This document shows positions 55,977 through 64,000 of a stretch of DNA of 64,000 nt, one piece after another. The notes under the pieces are model-generated. The model was not told the origin of the DNA, did not search any database, and saw nothing but the letters and a program-made list of their open reading frames with translations. Position 1 is the stretch's first letter. Each line of letters starts with the position of its first letter. The translations under genes were made by a program, and so were the position numbers. The DNA is from an uncultured Collinsella sp. (GTDB lineage Bacteria > Actinomycetota > Coriobacteriia > Coriobacteriales > Coriobacteriaceae). The stretch spans positions 10,750 to 74,749 of the forward strand of contig UQKL01000012.1 of the NCBI GenBank assembly GCA_900541695.1, given 5' to 3'.

Positions 55977-56672
55977 TTATTCGATTATGTAGCCGACGCC
56001 CCAGACGTTTTTGATAAAGCGCGGCTTTTGGGCATCATCGCCGATCTTTTCGCGCAGATGGCGGATGTGCACCATCACCGTATTGTTGGAGCCGGGCATA
56101 AAATCCTCGTTCCACACCGCGCGGAACAGGTCCCCCACGGCCACCACGCTGCCACGATGCTCGACCAGATACAGCAAGATGGAATACTCGATGGGCGTGA
56201 GGCGCACCGGTGCACCGTCCACCGTCACACAACGAGCATCGCGGTTGATCTCGAGGCCATCGAGCTGGATGGTCGGCGATTCGACCGCCTGTGCGCGGCT
56301 GCCGTAGCTGGTGTAACGACGGAGTTGAGCATGAACGCGCGCTATGAGCTCCAGCGGACGGAACGGCTTGACCACGTAATCGTCTGCACCCAGTGAGAGG
56401 CCCTCGATCTTATCCTGCTGGGCATCGCGCGCCGTCAGCATAATAACGGGATAGGTATGGCCAGCGCGGATGGTACGCAGCAACTCAAAGCCGTCGATAT
56501 CGGGCAGCATGACGTCCAGCAGCGCCAGATCGAACTCCTGCTCCAAAATCGCCTTGGCAGCATCTGCTCCGCTATAGGCAATCTGAACATCAAAGCCCTC
56601 TTTTGTAAGGTAGATACCGACCAGGTCGGCGATGGCCTTCTCGTCATCAACTACCAAAATGCGCTCATTCAT
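55977..56672 (-). CDS. OmpR-family response regulator, VanR-like
   Basis: A 231-residue regulator with receiver (ILVVDDEKAIADL, phospho-Asp in LALLDVMLPDIDG, KPF) and winged helix (about 130-230, EDFMPGSNNTVMVHIRHLREK, NVWGVGYIIE). It is divergent from the carboxypeptidase gene, with 199 bp between the start codons. Confidence 0.9.
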   Translation of the reverse strand: MNERILVVDDEKAIADLVGIYLTKEGFDVQIAYSGADAAKAILEQEFDLALLDVMLPDIDGFELLRTIRAGHTYPVIMLTARDAQQDKIEGLSLGADDYVVKPFRPLELIARVHAQLRRYTSYGSRAQAVESPTIQLDGLEINRDARCVTVDGAPVRLTPIEYSILLYLVEHRGSVVAVGDLFRAVWNEDFMPGSNNTVMVHIRHLREKIGDDAQKPRFIKNVWGVGYIIE

Positions 56673-56736
56673 GCGTGCTCCTCTCGCGCTCCATTATGCC
56701 CGAGGCAGCGCGCGCCACACACAACAAGCGCGGTCG

Positions 56737-56832
56737 TTTAAGTCGACCTTAAGCACCTATGCGTCCGTTCGGGCGCAGACATGGGCCGCGCACGCCCGCG
56801 CACTGATTGTCCACGCCGGTAAACGATATACT
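56737..56832 (+). promoter_or_regulatory. Promoter region of the D,D-carboxypeptidase gene
   Basis: TTTAAG (56737-56742) and CTTAAG (56748-56753) recur 11 bp apart, the spacing of OmpR-family half-sites, and a TATACT -10 box lies at 56827-56832, 40 bp before the GTG start. A -35 box is poor. The site could bind the divergently encoded VanR-like regulator. Confidence 0.4.
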
Positions 56833-56871
56833 TTGAACTCTAAAGAGACCATCCCGTCGAAAGCGAAATCT

Positions 56872-58212
56872 GTGAAGACCCTTAGTTCTCTTGTAAAGCG
56901 CTCCGCGCAACTGACCGCCGGCATTGCCTGCGCTCTCGCCCTTGCTGCCGGCGTGCCGTCTATCGCCAACGCCCAGGTGCTTACGACTGATATCGTTTGC
57001 GGCAAGACCGCCGACGCCCGCGGCATCACGGCCGAGAATCTGCCCGATATCGATGCGACCAACGCCATCGTCATGAGCAAGGACGGTTCCGTCTATTACG
57101 CCCGAAGTGCCGACGAGCAGGTCAAGATCGCCTCAATTACCAAGGTCATGACTGCGATTCTGACCGTCGAGAACTGCAAAATGGACGAGAAGATCACGGT
57201 GAGCAATGCTGCCGCCACCGTAGGCAACTCGACCGCCGGCCTGCTCGAAGGCGACGAGCTCACCGTGGAGCAAGCTCTGCGCGGTCTGATGATCCCCTCG
57301 GGCAACGATGCCGCCATCGCGCTTGCCGAGCACGTGGGCAAAAAGATCGACCCCAAGACCAAGGACGCCGTGGCCACCTTTGTAAAGGCCATGAACGAGC
57401 GCGCTAAAAAGCTCGGCTGCACGGGAACGCTTTTTGAGAATCCGCACGGTCTGGACTTTGATGAGTGGGCCGGCGACATGCACTCTACCGCGCACGATGT
57501 AGCCCTGATGATGCAGGAGGCAATGAAGAGCGATACGTTCCGCGAAATCGTGGCGAGCGATGATTCCTGGATTGAGGTTACGGGCGCCGACGGTTCCGAC
57601 CATTCGCATTCCATGGATACGCACAATGAGCTGCTGGGGCAGGACGGCAATATCGGCGGTAAGACCGGCACCACCGACGATGCCGGCTATTGCTTTACGG
57701 CAGCCTACAACCGCGATGGCGACGAGACCTACACCGTCGTCTTGAACTCCAGCACCACCGATCAGCGCTTTGCCGACACGGCCGCCCTTGCCAACTGGTA
57801 CTACGGCCACAAGGTGACGGTTGCGATCGCCAACACGCAGGAAAAGACTGCCAACGGCAATCCGCTCATCGCGCGCATTGGCCAGACCGATTGGACGGAC
57901 AAGACGATCGATGCCACGCTCGCCGATCCCGCAGCTCAGGCGACCGTCTTTGCGCTTGCCGGAGAGGTGACCGAGAAGGTTACCTATGATGACCTTTCGG
58001 GCACGGTACATGTAGGCGACAAGGTGGGTAGCGTGATGCTCAAGCAAGACGGCACCAAGATCGCCGTCATGGATTTGGTTGCCGACGAGGAAGGCTCGGG
58101 GCCGAATCCCATTGAGTGGCTCCTTGTGAAGCTCGACCGCCTGGGCCGCCGCATCGACAATCGCCCGCTTACGGCAGAAAGCGAGACCATCGCCAAGGCG
58201 CCCGAGGTGTAG
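56872..58212 (+). CDS. D-alanyl-D-alanine carboxypeptidase (PBP5/DacA type)
   Basis: Trims pentapeptides of peptidoglycan outside the membrane. The GTG start gives 446 residues with a signal peptide (KTLSSLVKRSAQLTAG, cleavage after ANA near 34). The serine-peptidase S11 motifs are in place: Ser88-x-x-Lys91 (SITK), Ser143-Gly-Asn, Lys264-Thr-Gly. A C-terminal domain follows (about 355-410), but no clear amphipathic anchor. The start is uncertain because the ribosome site (GAAAGCGAAA) is weak. Its divergent VanR/VanS-like neighbours suggest cell-wall-stress control. Confidence 0.9.
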   Translation: MKTLSSLVKRSAQLTAGIACALALAAGVPSIANAQVLTTDIVCGKTADARGITAENLPDIDATNAIVMSKDGSVYYARSADEQVKIASITKVMTAILTVENCKMDEKITVSNAAATVGNSTAGLLEGDELTVEQALRGLMIPSGNDAAIALAEHVGKKIDPKTKDAVATFVKAMNERAKKLGCTGTLFENPHGLDFDEWAGDMHSTAHDVALMMQEAMKSDTFREIVASDDSWIEVTGADGSDHSHSMDTHNELLGQDGNIGGKTGTTDDAGYCFTAAYNRDGDETYTVVLNSSTTDQRFADTAALANWYYGHKVTVAIANTQEKTANGNPLIARIGQTDWTDKTIDATLADPAAQATVFALAGEVTEKVTYDDLSGTVHVGDKVGSVMLKQDGTKIAVMDLVADEEGSGPNPIEWLLVKLDRLGRRIDNRPLTAESETIAKAPEV

Positions 58213-58241
58213 GGCTGGGGGAACATTACATTTGAGATTGG

Positions 58242-58269
58242 AGAGGCGTCCAACGGGGCGCCTCTTTTT
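58242..58269 (+). terminator. Terminator of the carboxypeptidase gene
   Basis: AGAGGCG (58242-58248) pairs with CGCCTCT (58259-58265) followed by a T-run, 30 bp after the stop codon. Confidence 0.8.
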
Positions 58270-58298
58270 GAATACCTCTTAAACGGGATGCGTCAGAA

Positions 58299-59525
58299 TC
58301 ACCAAAGCGACATTGCTAGCCGTTTACCTTCGCTGTGCCTTTTCGGACCTTGAAAACGGGTCCACCGGGCATGCCAGTAGATCCTTTCGACCTCCTTGGT
58401 CAAGGCCCTGAAAAGATCCCCAGATGAGGGGTCTGCCCCAGGACACAGCGATTGCCAGGCACCCGTTTCTCCGATGGTGCCCGCACTCGTCATAACAAGA
58501 TCGTCGCTCCGCCTGCGAATGGAGACACTAACGGAGCGGCCATTATGGAACCCATGGATATCGACTTTATTTATGCGCCCATCAGCTAGATAACTAATCA
58601 TGACATTGATGCTGTCACCATACTCCGGCAATTCGAAGCCGTGGGAATCCATCAATAGCTTCACATCCTGATGGTAAATGCGGGCCTCGACGACATTCTT
58701 GGGCATTTTCCCCGTCTTTGTTGGAGAGCAAAAGCTGATGCTTGGCTCCTCTTCGCTCATGCCTCGGTCAAACCTAAGCATGCACGGGCATACCGACTCA
58801 ATGGTTCGCAAGGCGTCCGCCGCGACCTTTTCCTCGGTAAACATCTCCACGTCGATGCCGTTTTCTTCCATATAGGCACGGTTTTTACGTTGAAGCTCTA
58901 GCCGAGCCGCAGCCTCCCCATCTCCACGCTGTTCCCAATTTCCGGAGTCGGCGACATTTCGATCGAATGTAGAATCAACGGAACATGGCGCTTGCTGTTG
59001 AGTCGGATCACTGTCGCCGAGACGCCTTAGCTCGGAGCGTCTCATCAGTAGTGTCACAATATCAAACAGCCAACCAAATCCAAAAAGGCCAAAGGTAAAG
59101 AGATATAGAAAGAAGCTACCCCACATCCGTGCATACGCCCTATGAGCGCCCGACCACCCAAGAAGGAAGCATAGCAAAAGCGCCTTGTTTGCCCTGTCAA
59201 CCGACGTAATCTCTCGAGTGAGAGATTTCTGTTCAGGCTTCGCCAAAGGTGTAATTTCATGCGATGAAACAGTAATTGAGGACGTCCTTGACGCCGAGCT
59301 CCGAGCGCCTGATTTAGCAACGGCGCGAGCGACATCCCCAACTCCGACGGTCGTTCTGCTGTATACGGCATTGTAAGCAGCCTTCTTCGGATTTTTGATC
59401 CACCCCATGCCCTTCTTACCATAGCCGGGGATTATCGCCCGCCTTACCGCGCGCTTCGCTCTGCCGGTCGTTCTTGCCTTGAGTGATGTCTTTAGATTCG
59501 GCTTACGCAGCCCGACCTTTACCAT
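58299..59525 (-). CDS. TM2-domain protein of unknown function
   Basis: A 408-residue protein. The basic N-terminus (KARTTGRAKRAVRRA, IPGYGKKGMGWIKNPKKAA, YNAVYSRTTVGV) resembles a leader seen in hypothetical proteins of Firmicutes and actinobacteria. A TM2 domain follows (about 115-165, ALLLCFLLGWSGAHRAYARM, then two helices with FGFGWLFDIVTLL). The rest is soluble, with a coiled segment (about 190-235) and an unrecognised C-terminal domain. The start ATG follows GGAGTAGAAAT. Function is unknown. Confidence 0.75.
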   Translation of the reverse strand: MVKVGLRKPNLKTSLKARTTGRAKRAVRRAIIPGYGKKGMGWIKNPKKAAYNAVYSRTTVGVGDVARAVAKSGARSSASRTSSITVSSHEITPLAKPEQKSLTREITSVDRANKALLLCFLLGWSGAHRAYARMWGSFFLYLFTFGLFGFGWLFDIVTLLMRRSELRRLGDSDPTQQQAPCSVDSTFDRNVADSGNWEQRGDGEAAARLELQRKNRAYMEENGIDVEMFTEEKVAADALRTIESVCPCMLRFDRGMSEEEPSISFCSPTKTGKMPKNVVEARIYHQDVKLLMDSHGFELPEYGDSINVMISYLADGRINKVDIHGFHNGRSVSVSIRRRSDDLVMTSAGTIGETGAWQSLCPGADPSSGDLFRALTKEVERIYWHARWTRFQGPKRHSEGKRLAMSLW

Positions 59526-59665
59526 ATTTCTACTCCATCCCCTCGGAACCCCACACCGGGGTGCACGAGCACGCCTGGGTCTCCCCGTTTTCAAGCGCCC
59601 CGTGTTTGCCTAATGTTCACGCCCTTTCGGACTCTAATCCCCAGCCGCCATTCTTGATAATAAAA

Positions 59666-59687
59666 AAGGGCCCCAAATGGGACCCTT
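59666..59687 (-). terminator. Terminator of the tRNA-Ser gene
   Basis: AAGGGCCCC (59666-59674) pairs with GGGACCCTT (59679-59687) allowing one G-U, followed by TTTTTTA on the minus strand, 15 bp past the tRNA end. Confidence 0.8.
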
Positions 59688-59701
59688 CTTCAAAGTCATA
59701 C

Positions 59702-59792
59702 TGGCGGAGAGCTGGGGATTCGAACCCCAGATGCCCTTTTGGGGCATACTCGCTTAGCAGGCGAGCACCTTCGGCCTCTCGGTCAGCTCTCC
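59702..59792 (-). tRNA. tRNA-Ser(GCU)
   Basis: On the minus strand GGAGAGC pairs with GCTCTCC as acceptor stem, with discriminator G and an encoded CCA. The anticodon arm CTCGC-CTGCTAA-GCGAG has anticodon GCT, reading AGC/AGU. A long variable arm (TATGCCCC/GGGGCAT) and the T arm CTGGG-GTTCGAATC-CCCAG confirm a class II serine tRNA. Confidence 0.97.
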
Positions 59793-59897
59793 GTAACAGC
59801 CGTTCTATAGTAACCAAACAGCCGAAGTTGGGCAAGGGGAATTTTGAGGCGTTTCCTCTTTTACCTCTCTTTTACCAGTAAACGTCTCAGTCAATCA

Positions 59898-59952
59898 TCT
59901 CAATCTGTAACATCTGCAGGCCGTAATCCCCTCCAGATGTTACAGATTGAGA
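59898..59952. repeat. Perfect 19-bp inverted repeat downstream of the ATPase gene
   Basis: TCTCAATCTGTAACATCTG (59898-59916) and its exact inverse complement (59934-59952) flank 17 bp. No T-run follows, so it is not a classical terminator; it sits between the tRNA-Ser promoter and the ATPase stop codon. Confidence 0.7.
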
Positions 59953-60001
59953 CAAAGATACAAGGACGGCCCCAGCGACAGCGCGGACAGCCCATTCTTT
60001 A

Positions 60002-61084
60002 TTAGTCCTCTCGAACGGTCTCCAACAGATAATCGCGCATGTACGGAATTGCAAACGAAACACAGCCATAGCCCGCGGGCTCAATCAACCCCGCATCGAT
60101 CAGACGCTTGCGATATGACCCAACTTTGTTCGCCGACAAACCCATCTTCTTGGCGATATCGCCGTTGGCGATATCGACGCCCTCGCATTGAGCCATCGCC
60201 GCGAGATACTGAAACTGCCGTTCCGACACCCTGCGCAGCGCTGGGGCAATCACCATAGCATTAAAGCTATCAAGAGCCGCCTGGATACCCTTACGAGCCG
60301 CCTCTTCGCTCACACTCTCCGCCCCACTGCGCGCAGCAACCTGCCAAGCGTAATATCCGACCAGCTGGACCATAAAGGGATAGCCTGCCGAAGCTTTTGT
60401 TAATAGCTCAGCGGCACCTTTGTCGAGCTCCTTGCCCGCTCGTCTCATCGTATCCTCAAACGATCCGCCAACTTCAAAATCGGAAAGCCGAGTAAGTTCA
60501 ACATGTTTGGCTCGCTGAAGGAACGTCAACGTATCATCCACCACCACGCCATCTACCGATGTCGGCAGCCCGGCGAAAGCGAAAGCGACATTCGCTCCTT
60601 GGCGAATCAAGAGCTGCATCTCATTGCCTAGCTCGCGCATTTCCTCAGTTGAGGCATCCTGGATCTCGTCGAGCGTAATGAGCAGACCACCGCGCTTCGC
60701 AGCATCGTACATCGCCTCGCCCAGATGAGAGGCCGACTTCGACATCTCCATGGAGCCAAGGCTGACCCCTAAAATCGATGGGGAAATCGAGATTGATTCA
60801 AGACGAACGTTTCGCTGCAGAGCCTCGAGGATTCTATTGCAAAAACCAGCATTGGAGGCAACGTCAACGACCTCGAATCCTTTTTTGCGTGCAAGGTCAC
60901 CCAATGCATTAAGGAGCACCGTTTTACCTGTGCCTCGGACGCCCGAGATGCGCATGAGTCGATCGGGGGCACCAGGACCATTCTCAAGAGCCTCGGCAAA
61001 GTCATCCAAAACAGTGTCCCGTCCGATAAGCTCAGGCGGATTCATGCCCGCCGTTGGCTTAAAGGGGTTAACAGCTTTCGTCAT
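60002..61084 (-). CDS. AAA-family ATPase with C-terminal winged helix
   Basis: A 360-residue ATPase: Walker A (SGVRGTGKTVLLNAL, about 46-60), Walker B (GLLITLDEIQDA), sensor region (VAFAFAGLPTSVDGV), a lid domain, and a C-terminal winged helix (about 300-355, GDIAKKMGLSANKVGSYRKRLIDAG). It resembles archaeal-type and STAND-like ATPases used as stand-alone regulators or in toxin and phage-defence loci. Its partner is unknown. The ATG follows GAGGAGGG. Upstream is a regular TTTARCA array. Confidence 0.85.
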   Translation of the reverse strand: MTKAVNPFKPTAGMNPPELIGRDTVLDDFAEALENGPGAPDRLMRISGVRGTGKTVLLNALGDLARKKGFEVVDVASNAGFCNRILEALQRNVRLESISISPSILGVSLGSMEMSKSASHLGEAMYDAAKRGGLLITLDEIQDASTEEMRELGNEMQLLIRQGANVAFAFAGLPTSVDGVVVDDTLTFLQRAKHVELTRLSDFEVGGSFEDTMRRAGKELDKGAAELLTKASAGYPFMVQLVGYYAWQVAARSGAESVSEEAARKGIQAALDSFNAMVIAPALRRVSERQFQYLAAMAQCEGVDIANGDIAKKMGLSANKVGSYRKRLIDAGLIEPAGYGCVSFAIPYMRDYLLETVRED

Positions 61085-61103
61085 TCTGCCCTCCTCTGCT
61101 AGT

Positions 61104-61157
61104 TTTAACAACTTTAACAAAGTTTAGCAACTTTAGCAGAGTTTAACAGTTTTAGCA
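61104..61157 (-). repeat. Six-copy TTTARCA direct-repeat array before the ATPase gene
   Basis: TTTAACA or TTTAGCA begins at 61104, 61113, 61123, 61132, 61142 and 61151, that is alternately 9 and 10 bp apart, about one helical turn. The array ends 20 bp before the ATPase start codon and covers its leader and promoter region. It would suit cooperative binding on one face of DNA. Confidence 0.75.
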
Positions 61158-61246
61158 GGCTCGGCGGCTTTACGCCTTACCGATCCTGCCGGGTCCTCCC
61201 GCCCGCGCCGATACAAATAGCGCAGTGCGGCCCCTCTATATCGCCC

Positions 61247-63688
61247 CTACCCCAGCGAGCGACTGAGGGAGCCGAGCTCATCGTTGCCCATGGTGCGCCA
61301 CATTTGGAAGATGCAGACGCGCGCCAGGAAAAAGAAGCCGTTATCGACCAGCTGCACGGCGGCATCCGCAAGCTGATTGGTCACCGCGGGCACGGGCGGC
61401 AATTCGAGTCCAGCCTTGTGGATGGTCTCGACCGCTTCCTCGAACGTCGGAGGCTCGCTGACGCCCATCTCGTTCATAAGGCCCTGCATTTCTTCCAGTG
61501 CGCTGCTGCCCGACTCCTCGCCGCGCGGCACCAGACGGTAACAAGCCAGCGCCAGATCGAGCTGATCGCAATTCCAATAGGCAAACGCCAAGCGATAGAA
61601 CAGGTAGCCGATTGCAGAACGATCGCTGGCAATACGTAGGCCGTGGCGCGCCACCTCGATAATCTCGTCAAAGCGCTCCAGACGCGCAAGCACGTTGATG
61701 AGCGCAAAGTGCGACTGCATGGACGAGCGCGCCAGATCGTAAAGATGGCGCACCTCGGGCAGTGCTCGTTCAAAGTCCTCTTGCTCGGCGTAAAAGCTGC
61801 AGATCTCGTGCTGGGCAAAGTACAGCGCATCGGGCGCACGAAGGATTCGCACAGAGCGGTCTTCTTCCAACACCGGTAGCACCATGCGCACCAGCTGGTT
61901 ATCGCAAAACTGCGTTTGAACCGGACCTGTCGCCAAAAGCTCGGCGACGGCGCACTTAGCCTCCAACTCCTCAACAAGACGGGAAAAGCCTTCAAAAGCA
62001 CCTGTACGGTCGACTTTTGCCTGCTCGCGCAATTCAACAACACGGGCCACGTATGGGTCGTCGTCCTCTTCCATGACCTCCAGCTCGTCAGCCGTATCGG
62101 CAAGCAGCAGATCGCGCAGCGCCGGCGGCAGCATGCGATGGTCATCACGCGGACGAGCATGAACCTCCGCAGGTTCAATCGTCTCCGGAGCGGTTGACTC
62201 ATATGCCTCAAGCACACGCTTGCACGGCATATCGTCCATGTCCATGCTCTCAAGATCCTTGGCGACAGGCACGCAATCGGCCAGATAGGCCGCGCGCCCA
62301 AAGGAATATGTTGCAATGACGCGCTCGCCCTGCTCGGCGTCGGGAGCCGCAATCTGAACATAGCAGCGCGCAATGCAGGCACCTGCGGCAAAGCAAGCCG
62401 CTGCCAGCGTAAGCGCCACGCGCGCGTCGTGCTCCGCGGCCCAAATCACACGCGCGTTCTCGTCCAACTCGCGCCAGACATCCTCCCGGGCGTCGTATTC
62501 ACGTTGTGGCATGGCATCCACGACAGAGTGCCCAAACCGAACAAGCATAATCCCCTCGGCAACGTTTGCCCGATAGGTATAGTCGAGCCGTGTGACCACG
62601 TTAAGTGCCTCGACAATACGCGCGAAGCGGCTGCGCACATCCCACTCACCGCCCGGCTGGCAAGCCACCGTTCCCGGTTTGCCCCACGGGTTGTCGCTCG
62701 AGGCCGTATCGAGCAGTCGGGGAACATCGTTGGTCGTCTTGGCGATATGCCACGCGTCAAAGAGCGCGCAGCCCTCAAGGCTCGGCGAGGATGCCGCCGG
62801 GACCAATCCGGCCCCGATGCGTTCAAGGATGCCAGAGAGGCGATTGAGACGGCACTCGATGGCAAGCAGCATGTCAATCTCGTCCTGGTCCAGCAGGCTG
62901 CGATCAAAATTGAGATAGAACAGCTTTGAGCGGTCGATGCGCGCTAGGCTCATTTCGGACTTGGCAGCAATGGTGCGCAGGCGGGGTAAGTCGATCTCGC
63001 TCATAAGGGCGGCGGCATAGCGCTCGATACCGCTCGGATTCTCGGCATGGTCAACACGGTAAAGCAGCGTCTCGATAGCATCGGGGAGCGGTGCCGTGTC
63101 AAAGCCCAAAAACACCTCGACCGGCTCGGGCAACTTTACGAGTTTGATCTTGTCGACAACGTTTTGCATGTCTGCATCGAGACCGTCGACGCCCGCCGTG
63201 TTCGCAAGAGCGCTTTCGGAGTTGGCAAATATCAAGTAGCGCAAGAACATCGAGGCCATGAACTCGCCGAAAGGAAGGGCGCGGGTCGAATTCCATGTCT
63301 CGTGGTCGGACTGCTCGCGCATGGGGCCTTCGGGAGAGCCGGCAGTTCGCGCACACGCGCGCATTGCACCGTTAGCTTCCCTCACCATAATCTCGCCAAT
63401 ACTGGAATCGGACTCGTGAAGGACCAGCTCCATGTCAGGGTCCTCGGGCAACGGTACTTCCCGAACAGGACGATCAACCTTATAAACCTTGCCCGACACG
63501 CTCACGTAGCCCAAGAGCGATATGTGAGTTTTGCCGACGAATTCGACGACATAGCACGACTCTTTGGGGTCCTCGCCAAAGACTTTCCAGACAACACCAT
63601 ATGAGCGCCCCGCAGGCTGCTCTGGCATCGATGGAAAACGCTTTTTGGGGTCGAGAAACCTGAGCTTGTATGTCGGACGCTCTGCCAC
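61247..63688 (-). CDS. Large protein with TPR-like helical repeats, unknown function
   Basis: An 813-residue soluble protein beginning at GTG. The first 100 residues look beta-rich (YKLRFLDPKKRFPSM, then SYGVVWKVFGEDPKESCYVV); 150-500 is helical and Ala-rich; the C-terminal third (about 590-760) has TPR-like helix pairs, e.g. EQEDFERALPEVRHLYDLA, LINVLARLERFDEIIEVA and YRLAFAYWNCDQLDLALA. No signal peptide, membrane helix or catalytic motif was seen. I do not recognise the family. It is monocistronic with no clear operon partner. Confidence 0.75.
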   Translation of the reverse strand: MAERPTYKLRFLDPKKRFPSMPEQPAGRSYGVVWKVFGEDPKESCYVVEFVGKTHISLLGYVSVSGKVYKVDRPVREVPLPEDPDMELVLHESDSSIGEIMVREANGAMRACARTAGSPEGPMREQSDHETWNSTRALPFGEFMASMFLRYLIFANSESALANTAGVDGLDADMQNVVDKIKLVKLPEPVEVFLGFDTAPLPDAIETLLYRVDHAENPSGIERYAAALMSEIDLPRLRTIAAKSEMSLARIDRSKLFYLNFDRSLLDQDEIDMLLAIECRLNRLSGILERIGAGLVPAASSPSLEGCALFDAWHIAKTTNDVPRLLDTASSDNPWGKPGTVACQPGGEWDVRSRFARIVEALNVVTRLDYTYRANVAEGIMLVRFGHSVVDAMPQREYDAREDVWRELDENARVIWAAEHDARVALTLAAACFAAGACIARCYVQIAAPDAEQGERVIATYSFGRAAYLADCVPVAKDLESMDMDDMPCKRVLEAYESTAPETIEPAEVHARPRDDHRMLPPALRDLLLADTADELEVMEEDDDPYVARVVELREQAKVDRTGAFEGFSRLVEELEAKCAVAELLATGPVQTQFCDNQLVRMVLPVLEEDRSVRILRAPDALYFAQHEICSFYAEQEDFERALPEVRHLYDLARSSMQSHFALINVLARLERFDEIIEVARHGLRIASDRSAIGYLFYRLAFAYWNCDQLDLALACYRLVPRGEESGSSALEEMQGLMNEMGVSEPPTFEEAVETIHKAGLELPPVPAVTNQLADAAVQLVDNGFFFLARVCIFQMWRTMGNDELGSLSRSLG

Positions 63689-63845
63689 GAAATATCACCC
63701 TGATCAGTCGTTGAAAGAAGGAGTGGTCGCGGATGGGCCGCGACACCTACTCGGAATCTTACACGAGTCGATAAGAAATAGTCTCCCGCGGACGGCGGCG
63801 CACGATTCCAGTCGAGCTTCTGGTGTCGAATGCCGCCATAAAAGA

Positions 63846-63869
63846 AAAGCCCCCGTTGCCGGAGGCTTT
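63846..63869 (-). terminator. Terminator following the tRNA 3' fragment
   Basis: A 10-bp stem with one mismatch (63846-63855 with 63860-63869), loop of 4, followed by CTTTTCTTTT on the minus strand, 9 bp after the encoded CCA of the fragment. Confidence 0.7.
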
Positions 63870-63878
63870 AAGTTCAAA

Positions 63879-63898
63879 TGGTGCGGCGTATAGGATTC
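63879..63898 (-). pseudogene. Truncated tRNA gene (3' end only)
   Basis: The minus strand reads GAATCCTATACGCCGCACCA: the end of a T loop, T-stem strand CCTAT, acceptor strand ACGCCGC, discriminator A, and CCA. Sequence to the right (63899 onward) does not continue as a tRNA. The missing partner strands mean the identity cannot be given. Confidence 0.5.
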
Positions 63899-64000
63899 CG
63901 CGCATCCGCTTCGCGGATCCGCACCGGCTTCGCCCGCCTGCCGGCGCGCTCGCCCGCTCGCTACGGACGCTCCGCGTCCGCTTCACGCTCGCGCCTCGAC
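63899..64000. other. GC-rich non-coding sequence with short palindromes at right edge
   Basis: Short inverted motifs recur (GATCCGC with GCGGATC, GCCGG with CCGGC, GGACGC with GCGTCC, GCGCTCGCCCGCTCGC). No reading frame, ribosome site or tRNA continuation was found. Apart from the tRNA fragment and its terminator, the rest of 63689-64000 holds the promoter side of the 813-residue gene. Confidence 0.4.

Noticed and set aside
61247..63688. Defence system formed by the AAA ATPase and the 813-residue protein
   Set aside because: The two genes are separated by the repeat array and have separate promoters; no nuclease, protease or other effector motif was seen in the large protein.

Overview
The window looks like chromosome of a high-GC gut actinobacterium of the Coriobacteriia, most likely Collinsella. 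This is inferred from protein character (a GlnR-type regulator beside glnA, a KdpFABC/KdpDE cluster, a Lar nickel-cofactor cluster, paired YhgE/Pip proteins) and from dense palindromic intergenic repeats; no 16S gene is present. Genes are tightly packed and mostly on the minus strand. No prophage, insertion sequence, integrase or CRISPR array was seen.

Layout, left to right. A Phd/YefM antitoxin runs off the left edge, then come ligA and a membrane-anchored HtrA protease. A GlnR-like regulator and an alpha-type glutamine synthetase form a nitrogen unit with a GlnR-box-like site. Three regulators follow (LacI, GntR/FadR, AlbA_2/HATPase type), then a decayed FCD remnant and an Old-Yellow-Enzyme/FAD/4Fe-4S oxidoreductase. 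The potassium cluster kdpFABC (minus) and divergent kdpDE (plus) lies between two near-identical 89-bp repeats. An iron(II) uptake block (feoA-feoA-feoB-small Cys protein) follows, then an HPr-like protein with Asp at position 46, aspS and serB.

From 28.2 to 33 kb lies a Lar locus: larB, larC (LarC1 half only) and a TetR regulator on plus, converging on an aquaporin-type channel (LarD-like) and larA on minus. LarA keeps all the nickel-pincer residues at the positions described for Lactobacillus plantarum. Nested palindromic elements of one architecture sit at 30.7 and 33.4 kb. Then come ppc, hisS, a truncated MFS remnant, an M20 amidohydrolase, an EamA permease, two abutting YhgE/Pip membrane proteins, htpG, a GNAT, a capsule regulation trio (Wzz-like, BY-kinase, PHP phosphatase), a PhoB/PhoR pair, an unaccompanied pstB, and a VanR/VanS-like pair divergent from a D,D-carboxypeptidase. 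The last part holds a TM2-domain protein, tRNA-Ser(GCU), an AAA ATPase behind a regular TTTARCA repeat array, a large repeat-rich protein of unknown function, and what looks like the 3' end of a tRNA gene with its terminator but without its 5' part.

The most unusual material is non-coding: at least three families of palindromic repeats, several long inverted repeats at promoters, and the truncated tRNA scar. All functions are assigned from sequence motifs alone; no similarity search was run.
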